From DATEDA01 sp963820965 (GTDB lineage Bacteria; Pseudomonadota; Gammaproteobacteria; Burkholderiales; SG8-39), in the NCBI GenBank assembly GCA_963820965.1, contig CAWGCC010000031.1, forward strand, positions 558,001-622,000: 64,000 nt of DNA. The letters are read 5' to 3'. Of the stretch, positions 21,334 through 29,753 are shown piece by piece (position 1 is the first letter of the stretch; every line of letters begins with the position of its first letter). A model generated the notes under the pieces. That model did not search any database and was not told the origin of the DNA. It worked only from the letters and a program-made list of their open reading frames with translations. A program made the translations under genes and the position numbers.

Positions 21334-21660
21334 TTAGGCCATCACGGCGAATGTCTGGACCAGGATCTTACCGTTCCGCACGACGAAGGTATCGGTGGCC
21401 CGGGCGATCTGGGGGTTCCGCTCCCAGAGAATGTAGGCCACTTCGCCGACGATCTCCTGGCGGTGCATCTTGACCGCGTCGAAGAATCCCGCGGGAAGGC
21501 CCTTGAACAGCGCCTCGAAGAATCCCCGGATCTCGGCGAGCCCGCGGTACGTGGCGTCGTGCGTAATCAGGATGGACTGGTCGGTGTAGTCCTGCATGAC
21601 GGCTTCTACGCCGACCCGGGCCGCCCGGAGGTGGTTCTGAAGCACGGTTTCGGTGGTCAT
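21334..21660 (-). CDS. SnoaL-like nuclear-transport-factor-2 fold protein
   Basis: A 108-residue protein; ATG at 21660 follows AAGGAGA. The cone-shaped NTF2-like fold is indicated by the N-terminal helix LQNHLRAARVGVEAVMQDYT, the segment YRGLAEIRGFFEALFKG and the strands VAYILWERNPQIARATDTFVV ending GKILVQTFAV. Such proteins are isomerases, hydrolases or ligand binders. It sits 56 bases downstream of the methyltransferase gene on the same strand, so the two are probably co-transcribed. Confidence 0.75.
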   Translation of the reverse strand: MTTETVLQNHLRAARVGVEAVMQDYTDQSILITHDATYRGLAEIRGFFEALFKGLPAGFFDAVKMHRQEIVGEVAYILWERNPQIARATDTFVVRNGKILVQTFAVMA

Positions 21661-21716
21661 TTCGGTCTCCTTTTCAGCGCTCGTTGAAAAAATGGATCGC
21701 TTGCATCGCCGGCAAG

Positions 21717-22607
21717 CTAGCGGCGCACGCCTTGCACGTCGAGGTACTCGGCCTTCAGCTGGACCGAGCCGTCGCCCCCTGCGTTGTGCGCGGAGAAGAC
21801 GCCCTCCAGCGCGGCGTGCAGCGAGCGCTGCCCGGCGCCATCGAGCGCTTCGAAGGCCCGCTTGACCGGCCCGTAAGTAGCGCGGAAATGGTCGACAACG
21901 CCGGACGGCGAGAACGGAAAGCGCCACAGCGGATACATGCGGCGCGCAACACGGAAGTTGCGGAAATAGCCTCCGAGGCGCTCGGTGGCCGTGCCCTCGT
22001 CGCCCCACATCGTCGGCGGTACGAGGCCCGGAGGCGGTGGCACGTGGGCGGCGAGTTCCTTGAACATCCGCCCGACCATCCCCGTCGGCGTCCAGTTGAC
22101 CATGCACAGCCGGCCGCCGCTGCGGCACACCCGCGCGAGCTCGCCTGCCACTTTCTCCGGCCGCGGCGCGAACATCGCGCCGACCATGCTGATCACCACG
22201 TCGAACGACCCATCGGAATACGGCAACTGCTCGGCGTCGCCCTCGTCGAACCGGGCGTCTACGCCTTCTCGCTCAGCGCGCCACCGCGCATGAGCGACGA
22301 GGTTGCCGGCGATGTCGATTCCCGTCACCTTCACGCCGGCATGCGCCGCGGGTATCGCGGTCTGCCCCGCGCCGCAGGCTACATCGAGCAGGCGCTCACC
22401 GGCCCTGATGTTCCAGCCGGCGAGGATCTTCCGGGCGCCGGGCTCCATGTAGGTGGCGAATTTCGCGTAGTCGCCGTCCATCCAGGCCGCCTTCATTTTC
22501 GCCTTGACGACATTGAAATCCGGGGCGGCCTGCGTCTGGCTGGCGGCGGCTTTCGCCTCGCCGGCTCGGGGCTGCGCCGGTATTGCTGTCGTTGCTGCGT
22601 TGCTCAT
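21717..22607 (-). CDS. Class I SAM-dependent methyltransferase
   Basis: A 296-residue protein. After an Ala-rich N-terminus the SAM-binding motif I is LLDVACGAGQTAIPAAHAG (residues 74-92), motif II is VTGIDIAGNLV, and the acidic loop is FDEGDAEQLPYSDGSFDVV. Post-motif III is VCRSGGRLCMVNWTP, as in UbiE/Mtf-type small-molecule methyltransferases. It is divergent from the HxlR regulator and likely under its control. Confidence 0.85.
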   Translation of the reverse strand: MSNAATTAIPAQPRAGEAKAAASQTQAAPDFNVVKAKMKAAWMDGDYAKFATYMEPGARKILAGWNIRAGERLLDVACGAGQTAIPAAHAGVKVTGIDIAGNLVAHARWRAEREGVDARFDEGDAEQLPYSDGSFDVVISMVGAMFAPRPEKVAGELARVCRSGGRLCMVNWTPTGMVGRMFKELAAHVPPPPGLVPPTMWGDEGTATERLGGYFRNFRVARRMYPLWRFPFSPSGVVDHFRATYGPVKRAFEALDGAGQRSLHAALEGVFSAHNAGGDGSVQLKAEYLDVQGVRR

Positions 22608-22720
22608 GGTCGTCTCTCCTTGAAAGTCGTTGATGTCGGGTTCGGGCGGCGTGGGCCGCCGAGGACCGTGAGCGTAGGCCGAAGGCGGCCCGGGGTCTGC
22701 TGCGCGAAGCGTAGCAACGC

Positions 22721-22737
22721 ACTACAATTTCCGTAGT
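22721..22737. promoter_or_regulatory. HxlR-type operator overlapping a -10 element
   Basis: Inverted repeat ACTAC-AATTTCC-GTAGT in the 148-base gap between the divergent methyltransferase and HxlR genes. TACAAT at 22723-22728 fits a -10 box for the HxlR gene, whose GTG is 28 bases further on. A regulator bound here would block the promoter; this is inference from spacing and symmetry. Confidence 0.45.
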
Positions 22738-22755
22738 AACCTCGGCGAGCGCGAC

Positions 22756-23439
22756 GTGATCGAATACAGCCAGTTCTGCCCCCTCTCCAAGACCGCCGAG
22801 GTGCTGGGGGAAAAGTGGACGCTGCTGATCGTGCGGGAGCTGGTACTGGGCTCGACCCGCTTCAGCCAGATCCAGCGCGCCCTCCCCCGTATGTCGCCGA
22901 CGGTGCTCAACACGCGCCTCGCCGAGCTGCACGAGCGCGGCGTGATAGTGCGCAAGCGTATCCCCGAGCAGAAGGGCTACGAGTACCGGCTCACGGAAAG
23001 CGGGCGGGAGCTCTTTCCCCTGCTGCTGGGAATGTCCGAATGGGGCATGCGCTGGGCGCGCAGGGGCATACGCGACGAGGAGCTCGACGTCGAATTCCTC
23101 ATGGGGGACGTGCGGCGCCGGCTGGACACCGGCAAGCTGCCGGACGGTCGCACGGTGCTGAAGTTCACCTACACCGACCTCGAGGATTTCGCCGAATGGT
23201 GGGCCAAGATCAACGATCGCAAGGTCGAGCTGTGCCTCGAGGATCCCGGCTTCGAGGTGGACGTGTTCTTCACGACCGATCTCAAGACCATGACCGAGGT
23301 GTGGATGGGCGACCTGCCGCTGCGCAAGGCGCAGGCCGACGGGCGGCTGAAGATCGTCGGGCCTTCGACCCTCCTACGCAACCTCGCGGCCTGGTTCCCG
23401 CTGCACATGCATGCCGGGATTCGGCCGGCCAGGGGCTAG
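22756..23439 (+). CDS. HxlR-family winged-helix regulator with extra C-terminal domain
   Basis: A 227-residue protein starting with GTG at 22756. Residues 1-100 are an HxlR helix-turn-helix: CPLSKTAEVLGEKWTLLIVR, RFSQIQRALPRMSPTVLNTRL (recognition helix), and the wing GYEYRLTESGRELFPLL. The N-terminal cysteine (CPLS) is the redox or ligand-sensing position of the family. Residues 125-220 (FTYTDLEDFAEWWAKINDRK, then VDVFFTTDLKTMTEVWMGD) form an SCP2-like lipid- or ligand-binding part, as in longer HxlR proteins. It is divergent from the methyltransferase. Confidence 0.83.
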   Translation: MIEYSQFCPLSKTAEVLGEKWTLLIVRELVLGSTRFSQIQRALPRMSPTVLNTRLAELHERGVIVRKRIPEQKGYEYRLTESGRELFPLLLGMSEWGMRWARRGIRDEELDVEFLMGDVRRRLDTGKLPDGRTVLKFTYTDLEDFAEWWAKINDRKVELCLEDPGFEVDVFFTTDLKTMTEVWMGDLPLRKAQADGRLKIVGPSTLLRNLAAWFPLHMHAGIRPARG

Positions 23440-23456
23440 GCAGTGACGAGTGACGG

Positions 23457-23685
23457 GTGACGACCGCCGCCTGGCTGGTTGATCGCGTCATCCCGCGCGT
23501 GCCGGTGCGCCATTGGGTGCTGTCGTTCCCGATCCCGCTGCGCGGCCTCTTTGCGGTGCACCCTGAACTGCTCGCCCCGGTATTACAGACCGTTCACCGG
23601 GTCATTGCGACGCATCGGATCAGGCAGGCGGGCAGCAAACGCAGTGAAGTGGCCACCGGCGCCGTCACCCTCATCCAGCAATCCG
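23457..23685 (+). pseudogene. IS91-type transposase remnant
   Basis: The translated segment AAWLVDRVIPRVPVRHWVLS, then FPIPLRGLFAVHPELLAPVL and ATGAVTLIQ, corresponds to the middle of IS91/IS801-like (Y2, rolling-circle) transposases. The usual continuation after ATGAVTLIQ is lost where the non-coding segment starts at 23686. The zinc-binding N-terminus and the catalytic tyrosines are absent. Confidence 0.65.
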
Positions 23686-24082
23686 CGAATGTCTGGTCCA
23701 CACGATCTCTGATTTTTCCGACGAACTCGGCGAACGGCCGCTTGCAAGGTAGACCGGTCGGTCGGCCACGAAATCGGCAACAGCCGCTGTGGGTCGACAG
23801 TGACAGTTCGCTGGCTTCGAATGCAGCCGTTGAACGGTCAACGTTGAGGGCAGATGGCTGACACCTGCTCGACGACTGGCGAGCGTCAAGTTTCAGGGTA
23901 AACCGGCCCTCCGCCCCAGAAACTCTCGCCGGCCGCTTTAGGCAACTGCTGTCATTCGCCAGGCCGAACTCGAACGTCGGCAGCCAGTCTGAAGCGGCAG
24001 TAGCGTCGGGCATCTCAACCGACAGCTCATGGCCGGTCAGCGACCGTCGAGTCCGGCGGTCTCTGACCAGCGGCCAATGAAG
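23686..24082. other. Gene-free stretch with repeated segment
   Basis: About 400 bases without a supportable gene, between the IS91 remnant and the integrase tail. It holds the inverted partner (24027-24048) of the 22-base segment at 16085-16106. Its frames give only low-complexity antisense-like translations. Confidence 0.45.
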
Positions 24083-24256
24083 CTAAACCTCCGTTTTCTC
24101 CGCGATCTCAAGCGCGTCGTCGACCTCGATCCCAAGATACCGGACGGTGCTCTCGAGTTTGGTATGGCCTAGCAGGAGCTGCACGGCTCGGAGACTTTTG
24201 GTCCTGCGGTAAATGAGCGTCGCCTTCGTGCGACGCAACGAATGCGTGCCATAGGC
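24083..24256 (-). pseudogene. Tyrosine integrase C-terminal fragment
   Basis: 57 codons beginning AYGTHSLRRTKATLIYRRTK and continuing LRAVQLLLGHTKLESTVRYL to EIAEKTEV. It contains the HxxR, the last His and the nucleophilic Tyr of the same integrase family as the gene at 19584, in opposite orientation. The N-terminal two thirds are missing. It overlaps in content with the other fragment, so these are two different broken copies rather than one split gene. Confidence 0.72.
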
Positions 24257-24370
24257 TGCCCGGTGGAGTCGAGCTTCCGCTTCGGGTCGCGACCGGCCAA
24301 AACGGGCATCGCGCACTCCGCGACCATCAGCGTGCGATAGTTCGTCTGAGATACTGCGAGGGTGCCGCCC

Positions 24371-24928
24371 ATGCTCGAAATCTACGTCAGCACCGATGTC
24401 GAGACCGACGGTCCGGTTGCCGGAAAGCATTCGATCCTCAGTATTGGATCGGCAGCCTATACCGCGGAAAAGGAACTGCTCTCGACGTTCTCCGGCAACT
24501 TGGCAACATTGCCGAACGCGCCCCCCGATCCCAAGACCGCTGCGTGGTGGTTGACGCAGCCGGCAGCGTGGTCGGCGTGCCGGCAGAACCTCGAGCTCCC
24601 GCGCGACGCCATGGCGCGCTATGTCACCTGGCTCAAGTCGCTTCCCGGGAAGCCGGTCTTCGTCGCCTATCCGACCGCGTTCGACTTTCCTTTCGTCTAT
24701 TGGTACCTGACCGAGTTCGCCGGGGAGAACCCGTTCGGCTATTCAGCGATCGACATCAAGACCTATTCGATGGCGCTGATGCGCAAGCCGTACCGAATGT
24801 GCGGCAAGCGGTCGATGCCCGCGGAATGGCTCGATCCGATCCCGCATACCCATGTGGCGCTCGACGACGCCATCGAGCAGGGGCGGCTGTTCTGCAACAT
24901 GCTGAGGGCCAATCGCGCGGTCGTCTGA
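24371..24928 (+). CDS. DEDD-type 3'-5' exonuclease-like protein
   Basis: A 185-residue RNase H-fold protein. Exo I is YVSTDVETDGP (Asp8, Glu10), Exo II is YPTAFDFPFVYWYL, and Exo III is HVALDDAIEQGRLF with the His/Asp of the DEDDh subclass. The ATG at 24371 is preferred over an upstream in-frame GTG. No polymerase or helicase partner is nearby; it is a solitary nuclease in the accessory region, function unknown. Confidence 0.75.
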   Translation: MLEIYVSTDVETDGPVAGKHSILSIGSAAYTAEKELLSTFSGNLATLPNAPPDPKTAAWWLTQPAAWSACRQNLELPRDAMARYVTWLKSLPGKPVFVAYPTAFDFPFVYWYLTEFAGENPFGYSAIDIKTYSMALMRKPYRMCGKRSMPAEWLDPIPHTHVALDDAIEQGRLFCNMLRANRAVV

Positions 24929-25088
24929 CTGAATCTTTGCGAGTCAACTCAGTTTCACTGCGAATCCAGGATCGCCCTGCGACGATCAGTGATCAGGCGG
25001 TTCGCGACCCGAAGCCGCCGATGACAAGCCGAGTAAGCGGTCATTCATACGCCGCATAACTCGACCACTGACGTTTCACCTCACGACG

Positions 25089-25994
25089 CTACAGCGGACC
25101 GGCTGCATCCACACGCAGCGCCTTGACCACCAGACTGAACGCCGGTGATGGCTGCCGGCGACTGGGGTAGTACAGGTGATAACCCGCGAACGGCGGGCAC
25201 CAGTCCTCCAGCACGCGCACCAGGCTTCCATCGGACAGATGGGGGGCCAGTTCATCCTCGGGCAGCAGGACAATGCCTAGCCCGGCCAGCGCCGCGTCGA
25301 CCTGCGGCGGCGAGGTGTTGAAGATCAGCGGACCATCGACCCGCACGTTCACTTGCTTGCCGCGGCGCGCGAAGTCCCACACGTACAGGCCGCCCGAGCT
25401 CGGCATGCGCTGGTTGATGCAGCGGTGTGCGGTCAGGTCCTGCGGTGTCTTCGGCTTGGGATGGATCTCGAAGTAGGTCGGCGAGGCCACCACCGCCATG
25501 CGCAGTGGCGGTCCGATAGGCACCGCGATCATGTCCTTGTCGATGGTGTTGCCAAGGCGCACGCCGGCATCGAAGCGGTCGGCCACGATGTCGCGGAATC
25601 CGTAGCTCATGTCGAACTCGAGCGTGATGTCCGGATACTCGCGCAGCAACGGCGTGAGCTTGGGCAGCAACACCGTGCGCAGCACGTTGTCGCCGCAGGT
25701 GATGCGCACGGTGCCCGCCGGCTTGTCGCGCAGTTCGGTCAGCGCGTCGAGCTCGGCTTCGATCTCGTCGAAGCGGTGGCCGATGGCGTGCGCCAGTCGC
25801 TCGCCGGCCGCCGTGGGCGCGACGCTGCGCGTGGTGCGCGTGAGGAGGCGAATCCGCAGCCGCTCCTCCAGCCCGCGGATGGCCTGGCTCAGCGCCGATT
25901 GCGTGACCCCCAGCGTGGCGGCGGCGCGGGTAAAGCTGCCTTCGCGCGCCACGGTCACGAAGGCCAGCAGGTCGTTGAGGTTGCGTCTTGCCAT
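25089..25994 (-). CDS. LysR-family transcriptional regulator
   Basis: A 301-residue protein. The N-terminal winged helix has EGSFTRAAATLGVTQSALSQ as its helix-turn-helix (residues 16-35). The effector-binding domain starts near residue 90 (GTVRITCGDNVLRTVLLPKL) and ends GLGIVLLPEDELAPHLSDG. It is divergent from the hydrolase gene with a 126-base AT-rich gap carrying a LysR-box-like repeat, so it probably regulates that operon and itself. Confidence 0.88.
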   Translation of the reverse strand: MARRNLNDLLAFVTVAREGSFTRAAATLGVTQSALSQAIRGLEERLRIRLLTRTTRSVAPTAAGERLAHAIGHRFDEIEAELDALTELRDKPAGTVRITCGDNVLRTVLLPKLTPLLREYPDITLEFDMSYGFRDIVADRFDAGVRLGNTIDKDMIAVPIGPPLRMAVVASPTYFEIHPKPKTPQDLTAHRCINQRMPSSGGLYVWDFARRGKQVNVRVDGPLIFNTSPPQVDAALAGLGIVLLPEDELAPHLSDGSLVRVLEDWCPPFAGYHLYYPSRRQPSPAFSLVVKALRVDAAGPL

Positions 25995-26005
25995 TGTCAC
26001 CTTGG

Positions 26006-26028
26006 CTATTAGTTAGACATTCTAATAG
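26006..26028. promoter_or_regulatory. LysR-box-like inverted repeat
   Basis: CTATTAG, nine bases, CTAATAG. It lies 12 bases upstream of the LysR start and 93 bases before the divergent hydrolase gene, in the only AT-rich patch of the region. Symmetry and position fit the binding site of the adjacent LysR protein. Confidence 0.5.
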
Positions 26029-26120
26029 ACGGGATAAGCATTCATCAACTAGTCAATGGCTCGATGCCTTGCCAAACTCGGTGTCATCCCCTGAACGACA
26101 TTCATCCAGGAGTACCGATC

Positions 26121-27308
26121 ATGAGCACCTCACTGAACTTGCAGCAGGCGCTTGCCCCCGACGAAGCTGAGCACGCACCGCAGCGCCGCAGCTTCATCAA
26201 GCGCGCCAGCACCAGCCTGATTGCCCTGGGCAGTCTGGTGGTTGCGGGCGGCGAGCCGGCGGCCCAGACGCGGCCGGCATCGCCTGCGCGATCGATGACG
26301 CAGTCCACAGCCGGCCGTCTGCCCGAGGATGCGGACAACTTCTATCAAAGCCCCGGGGTGACAGTGCGCAAGGTCCGCTTCAAGAATCAGTACGAGATGG
26401 ACGTGGCGGGCAACCTGTTCGTACCGAACAACCTGAACCGCAGCAGCGCCCACGCAGCCATCATCGTCGGGCACCCGATGGGTGCGGTGAAGGAGCAGAG
26501 CGCCAACCTCTATGCCACGAAGATGGCCGAGCAGGGATTCGTGACGCTGTCGATCGACCTGCCCTTCTGGGGCGAGAGTGAAGGCCGCCCGCGCAACGTG
26601 GTATCGCCCGACCTCTATGCCGAAGCCTTCAGCGCCGCCGTCGATTACCTGGGTACGCAGCGCTTCGTAAACCGCGAGCGCATCGGCGTGATCGGCATTT
26701 GCGGCAGCGGCAGCTTTGCCGTCAGCGCGGCCAAGATCGACCCGCGCATGAAGGCCATCGCCACGGTCAGCATGTACGACATGGGCGCCGCCAACCGTCA
26801 TGCGCTCAACAAATCGCAGACGCTGGCGCAACGCAAGGCCATCATCGCCGAGGCGGCGCAGCAGCGTTACGTCGAGTTTGCGGGCGGCGAAACCAAGTAC
26901 ACCAGCGGCACGGTGCACGAGATCACCGAGAGGTCCAATCCCATCGAGCGCGAGTTCTACGACTTCTACCGCACCCCCCGAGGCGAGTACACGCCCCCGG
27001 GCCAATCGCCTCTGCTGACCACGCATCCCACGCTGAGCAGCAACACCAGGTTCATGAACTTCTACCCGTTCAATGACATCGAGACGATCTCCCCGCGTCC
27101 GATGCTGTTCATCACGGGCACCGAAGCGCACTCGCGCGAGTTCAGCGAGGACGCCTACAAGCGCGCCGCCGAGCCAAAGGAGCTGCACTGGGTTCCTGGG
27201 GCGGGCCACGTCGATCTGTACGACCGCGTGAGCCTGATTCCGTGGGCCAAGCTGACGGCGTTCTTCAGCCAGCACCTGGGGCAGCGCGCGACACCTCCCG
27301 CCACCTGA
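26121..27308 (+). CDS. Exported alpha/beta hydrolase (dienelactone-hydrolase-like)
   Basis: A 395-residue protein with a twin-arginine-type signal (PQRRSFIKRASTSLIALGSL, residues 20-40). The catalytic domain follows: IIVGHPMGAVKEQSANLYA (oxyanion region), the nucleophile elbow GICGSGSFAVSA (Ser near 196), an acid in ITGTEAHSREFSED, and the histidine in GAGHVDLYDRV. CocE/NonD-type hydrolases of this kind act on small esters or lactones. It is the first gene of an operon with an acetyltransferase and a cyclophilin-like protein, under the divergent LysR regulator. Confidence 0.83.
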   Translation: MSTSLNLQQALAPDEAEHAPQRRSFIKRASTSLIALGSLVVAGGEPAAQTRPASPARSMTQSTAGRLPEDADNFYQSPGVTVRKVRFKNQYEMDVAGNLFVPNNLNRSSAHAAIIVGHPMGAVKEQSANLYATKMAEQGFVTLSIDLPFWGESEGRPRNVVSPDLYAEAFSAAVDYLGTQRFVNRERIGVIGICGSGSFAVSAAKIDPRMKAIATVSMYDMGAANRHALNKSQTLAQRKAIIAEAAQQRYVEFAGGETKYTSGTVHEITERSNPIEREFYDFYRTPRGEYTPPGQSPLLTTHPTLSSNTRFMNFYPFNDIETISPRPMLFITGTEAHSREFSEDAYKRAAEPKELHWVPGAGHVDLYDRVSLIPWAKLTAFFSQHLGQRATPPAT

Positions 27309-27370
27309 GACGAATTTTTCCCTTGCACTTCCTCAGCCGATGAGGACACCGCAGGATCGAGGAAATACCG

Positions 27371-28024
27371 ATGACCACCCGTGACATCTTCCAGCGCGAA
27401 CTGGCCGGCGAGGTGATCTCGCTCAGCGACCCGGAGTACCCGAAGATCGCCGCGCTGATCACCGAGGCTCAGCGCATCATCGCCGAGATGAACACCGGTT
27501 ACCGCGGCCCGGGCGAGGTGCGCGCCCTGTTCAGGCGCCTGACCGGCACCGCGGTGGACGAATCGTTCTGGCTGCTGCCGCCGTTCTACACCGACTTCGG
27601 CAAGAACATCCGCGTCGGGCGCAACGTGTTCATCAACCACGCCTGCGAGTTCATGGATCGCGGCGGAATCACCATCGAGGACGATGTGCTCATCGGCCCG
27701 AAGGTGAACCTGGTCACCATCAGCCATCCGCTCGATCCGACCACGCGACGCTCGACGTATTGCGCGCCCATCGTCATCAAGAAGGGCGCGTGGCTCGGCG
27801 CGGCGGTGTCGGTGATGCCCGGCGTGACCATTGGCGAGAACGCGGTGGTGGCGGCAAACGCCGTGGTGACGCGCGACGTGCCGGACAACGCCGTCGTCGG
27901 CGGCGTCCCCGCGCGCGTCATCAAGCACATTGACCTGGCCCGGTCTGAGCCCTCACATCGGTTCTTTGCGCCGAGCCGGTCCTTCAAAGTTGAGGGGACG
28001 TCCTCGATCGACAGGCGCTGCTGA
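27371..28024 (+). CDS. Maltose/galactoside O-acetyltransferase-like (left-handed beta-helix)
   Basis: A 217-residue acetyl-CoA-dependent O-acetyltransferase. The Mac-type N-terminus is MTTRDIFQRELAGEVISLSD, followed by hexapeptide repeats (GKNIRVGRNVFINHACEFMD, then GGITIEDDVLIGPKVNLVTI). The catalytic His is in TISHPLDP. The C-terminal VVAANAVVTRDVPDNAVVGG and VPARVIKHI are characteristic. About 25 residues after that are atypical and may come from altered 3' sequence. It lies 62 bases after the hydrolase. Confidence 0.85.
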   Translation: MTTRDIFQRELAGEVISLSDPEYPKIAALITEAQRIIAEMNTGYRGPGEVRALFRRLTGTAVDESFWLLPPFYTDFGKNIRVGRNVFINHACEFMDRGGITIEDDVLIGPKVNLVTISHPLDPTTRRSTYCAPIVIKKGAWLGAAVSVMPGVTIGENAVVAANAVVTRDVPDNAVVGGVPARVIKHIDLARSEPSHRFFAPSRSFKVEGTSSIDRRC

Positions 28025-28025
28025 C

Positions 28026-28539
28026 ATGGGATTCATGCGCCCACGCTCGTTGCTCAACCGCACACGCCGCGTTCGGATGGGCGCCGCCCTGCTGGGCCTG
28101 GCACTGACGTCTTCCGCCGGCGCCGCCGACGAGCTGGGTGCACTCGGCAGCACACGCCCCTCCGACCCGCCCACCGCATCTCAGGAGCGGCCCCACATGT
28201 GGATGACCGTCGGCACACAGCGCTTTGCCGTGACACTGGAAGACAACCCAACCGCGCGCGCGTTCGTGCAATTGCTGCCCGCGACGCTCGACATGACCGA
28301 GTTGAACGGCAACGAGAAGCACGCCCGCTCTGCCGCGCAGCTTGCCCACCAACGCCGTGCGGCCGGGCACCATCCGAACCGGCGATGTGCTGCTGTACGG
28401 CAATGACACGCTGGTGGTGTTCTACGAGACGTTCCGTTCCAGCTACAGCTACACGCGAATTGGGCGCATTACAGAGAGCGCCGGGCTGGCCCAGGCGCTG
28501 GGGCCGGGCAACCAGCGCGTCGCCTTTACGGTGCCCTGA
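28026..28539 (+). CDS. Cyclophilin-like fold protein, exported, one frameshift
   Basis: It starts 1 base after the acetyltransferase stop. Residues 1-33 form a signal peptide (MGAALLGLALTSSAGAADE). Then comes the Cyclophil_like2 domain: MWMTVGTQRFAVTLEDNPTA, LLPATLDMTELNGNEKHA. A frame change near 28340 follows, and PTNAVRPGTIRTGDVLLYGN, VVFYETFRSSYSYTRIGRI then end VAFTVP. One indel gives a full domain. These bacterial proteins lack a proven isomerase activity and often sit with oxidoreductases or hydrolases in LysR-controlled operons. Confidence 0.75.
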
Positions 28540-28672
28540 CGCGACAGACTGCTTTGTGACTACTCGATGACGGTCTGCTGCTGGCCGATCGGCGACAATC
28601 GAACCGCGAAACTGCCGCAGGGCGCAAGAAGCTTGACTCAGGCAATCAATTGGTTGACTATGGCATGCGATC

Positions 28673-29614
28673 ATGGCGACCCCCGGTTCACCGGCACCCG
28701 CCGATCCCCGCGTCGACGTCGTCCGGCGCTTCAACCGCTTCTACACGCGGCGGATCGGCGCGCTGCGCGCGGGGCTGCTCGATAGCCCGTTCTCGCTCGC
28801 CGAAGCGCGGCTCCTCTATGAACTCGCCCATCGGGACCGTCCCACCGCGGCCGGCCTCACCAAGGACCTCGGGCTCGACGCCGGCTACCTCAGCCGGCTG
28901 CTGCACGGTCTAGAGCGTCGGCGCCTGATCCGCCGGGAGCGCTCCGAGTCCGACGGCCGGCAGAGCCTGCTCAGTCTCACCGCCGAGGGCCGCCGGACCT
29001 TCGCGACCCTCAACACCCGCTCGACCGCCGAGGTGCGCGCGATGCTCGGGAACCTCTCCGACGCCGGACAGCGCCGCCTCGTCGAGGCGATGCGCGACGT
29101 CGAGCGGCTGCTCGGCGCGGAACCCGAGGGGAAGGTCCCCTATCTCCTCCGCCCTCACCGGCCCGGCGACATGGGCTGGTTGGTCCACCGCCACGGCGCG
29201 CTCTACGCGCAGGAGTACGGCTGGGACGAGCGGTTTGAGGCGCTGGTCGCGACCGTCGTCGCGAAGTTCATCGACAACTTCGACCCGCAGCGGGAGCGCT
29301 GCTGGATCGCCGAGCGCGACGGCGAGACCGTGGGCGCGGTGTTCCTGGTGTCGAAGTCGCCCACCGTCGCGCAGCTGCGGCTGCTGTACGTCGAGCCGAA
29401 TGCGCGGGGGCTCGGCATCGGCAAGCGGCTGGTGGCCGAGTGCGAGCGCTTCGCGCGCGAGCAGGGCTACCGGAAGATCGTGCTCTGGACCAACAGCATC
29501 CTGCACGCCGCCCGGCACCTCTACGAGGCGGCGGGATATCGCCTGGTCGCAGAGAAGCCCCACCACAGCTTCGGGCAGCGGCTCGTCGGGCAGACGTGGG
29601 AGCTGAAGCTGTGA
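28673..29614 (+). CDS. MarR regulator fused to GNAT N-acetyltransferase
   Basis: A 313-residue bifunctional protein. Residues 15-150 are a MarR winged helix: SLAEARLLYELAHRDRPTAA, LGLDAGYLSRLLHGLERR (recognition helix), and the wing RRERSESDGRQSLLSLTAEG. Residues 160-313 form a GNAT domain with acetyl-CoA loop LYVEPNARGLGIGKRLVAEC (Q/RxxGxG/A) and the late IVLWTNSILHAARHLYEAAG. The fusion suggests ligand acetylation coupled to transcription control. The target genes are unknown. Confidence 0.87.
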   Translation: MATPGSPAPADPRVDVVRRFNRFYTRRIGALRAGLLDSPFSLAEARLLYELAHRDRPTAAGLTKDLGLDAGYLSRLLHGLERRRLIRRERSESDGRQSLLSLTAEGRRTFATLNTRSTAEVRAMLGNLSDAGQRRLVEAMRDVERLLGAEPEGKVPYLLRPHRPGDMGWLVHRHGALYAQEYGWDERFEALVATVVAKFIDNFDPQRERCWIAERDGETVGAVFLVSKSPTVAQLRLLYVEPNARGLGIGKRLVAECERFAREQGYRKIVLWTNSILHAARHLYEAAGYRLVAEKPHHSFGQRLVGQTWELKL

Positions 29615-29753
29615 CCCGGGACGCCCGCCGGCGGCCACTCGCGGTCGCAGCGCGGCCAAGCCCCTCGCCTCGCGCTGCGGGACACGACGTCGGGGACAGG
29701 GTGTTTTACGGCAACGGCTCGAGCGAGGTCGCCGCGGCCGCGCGGTGGACCGA

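Noticed and set aside
29615..29753. Possible small gene after the MarR-GNAT fusion
   Set aside because: No start with a ribosome site and no conserved translation in the 139-base gap.
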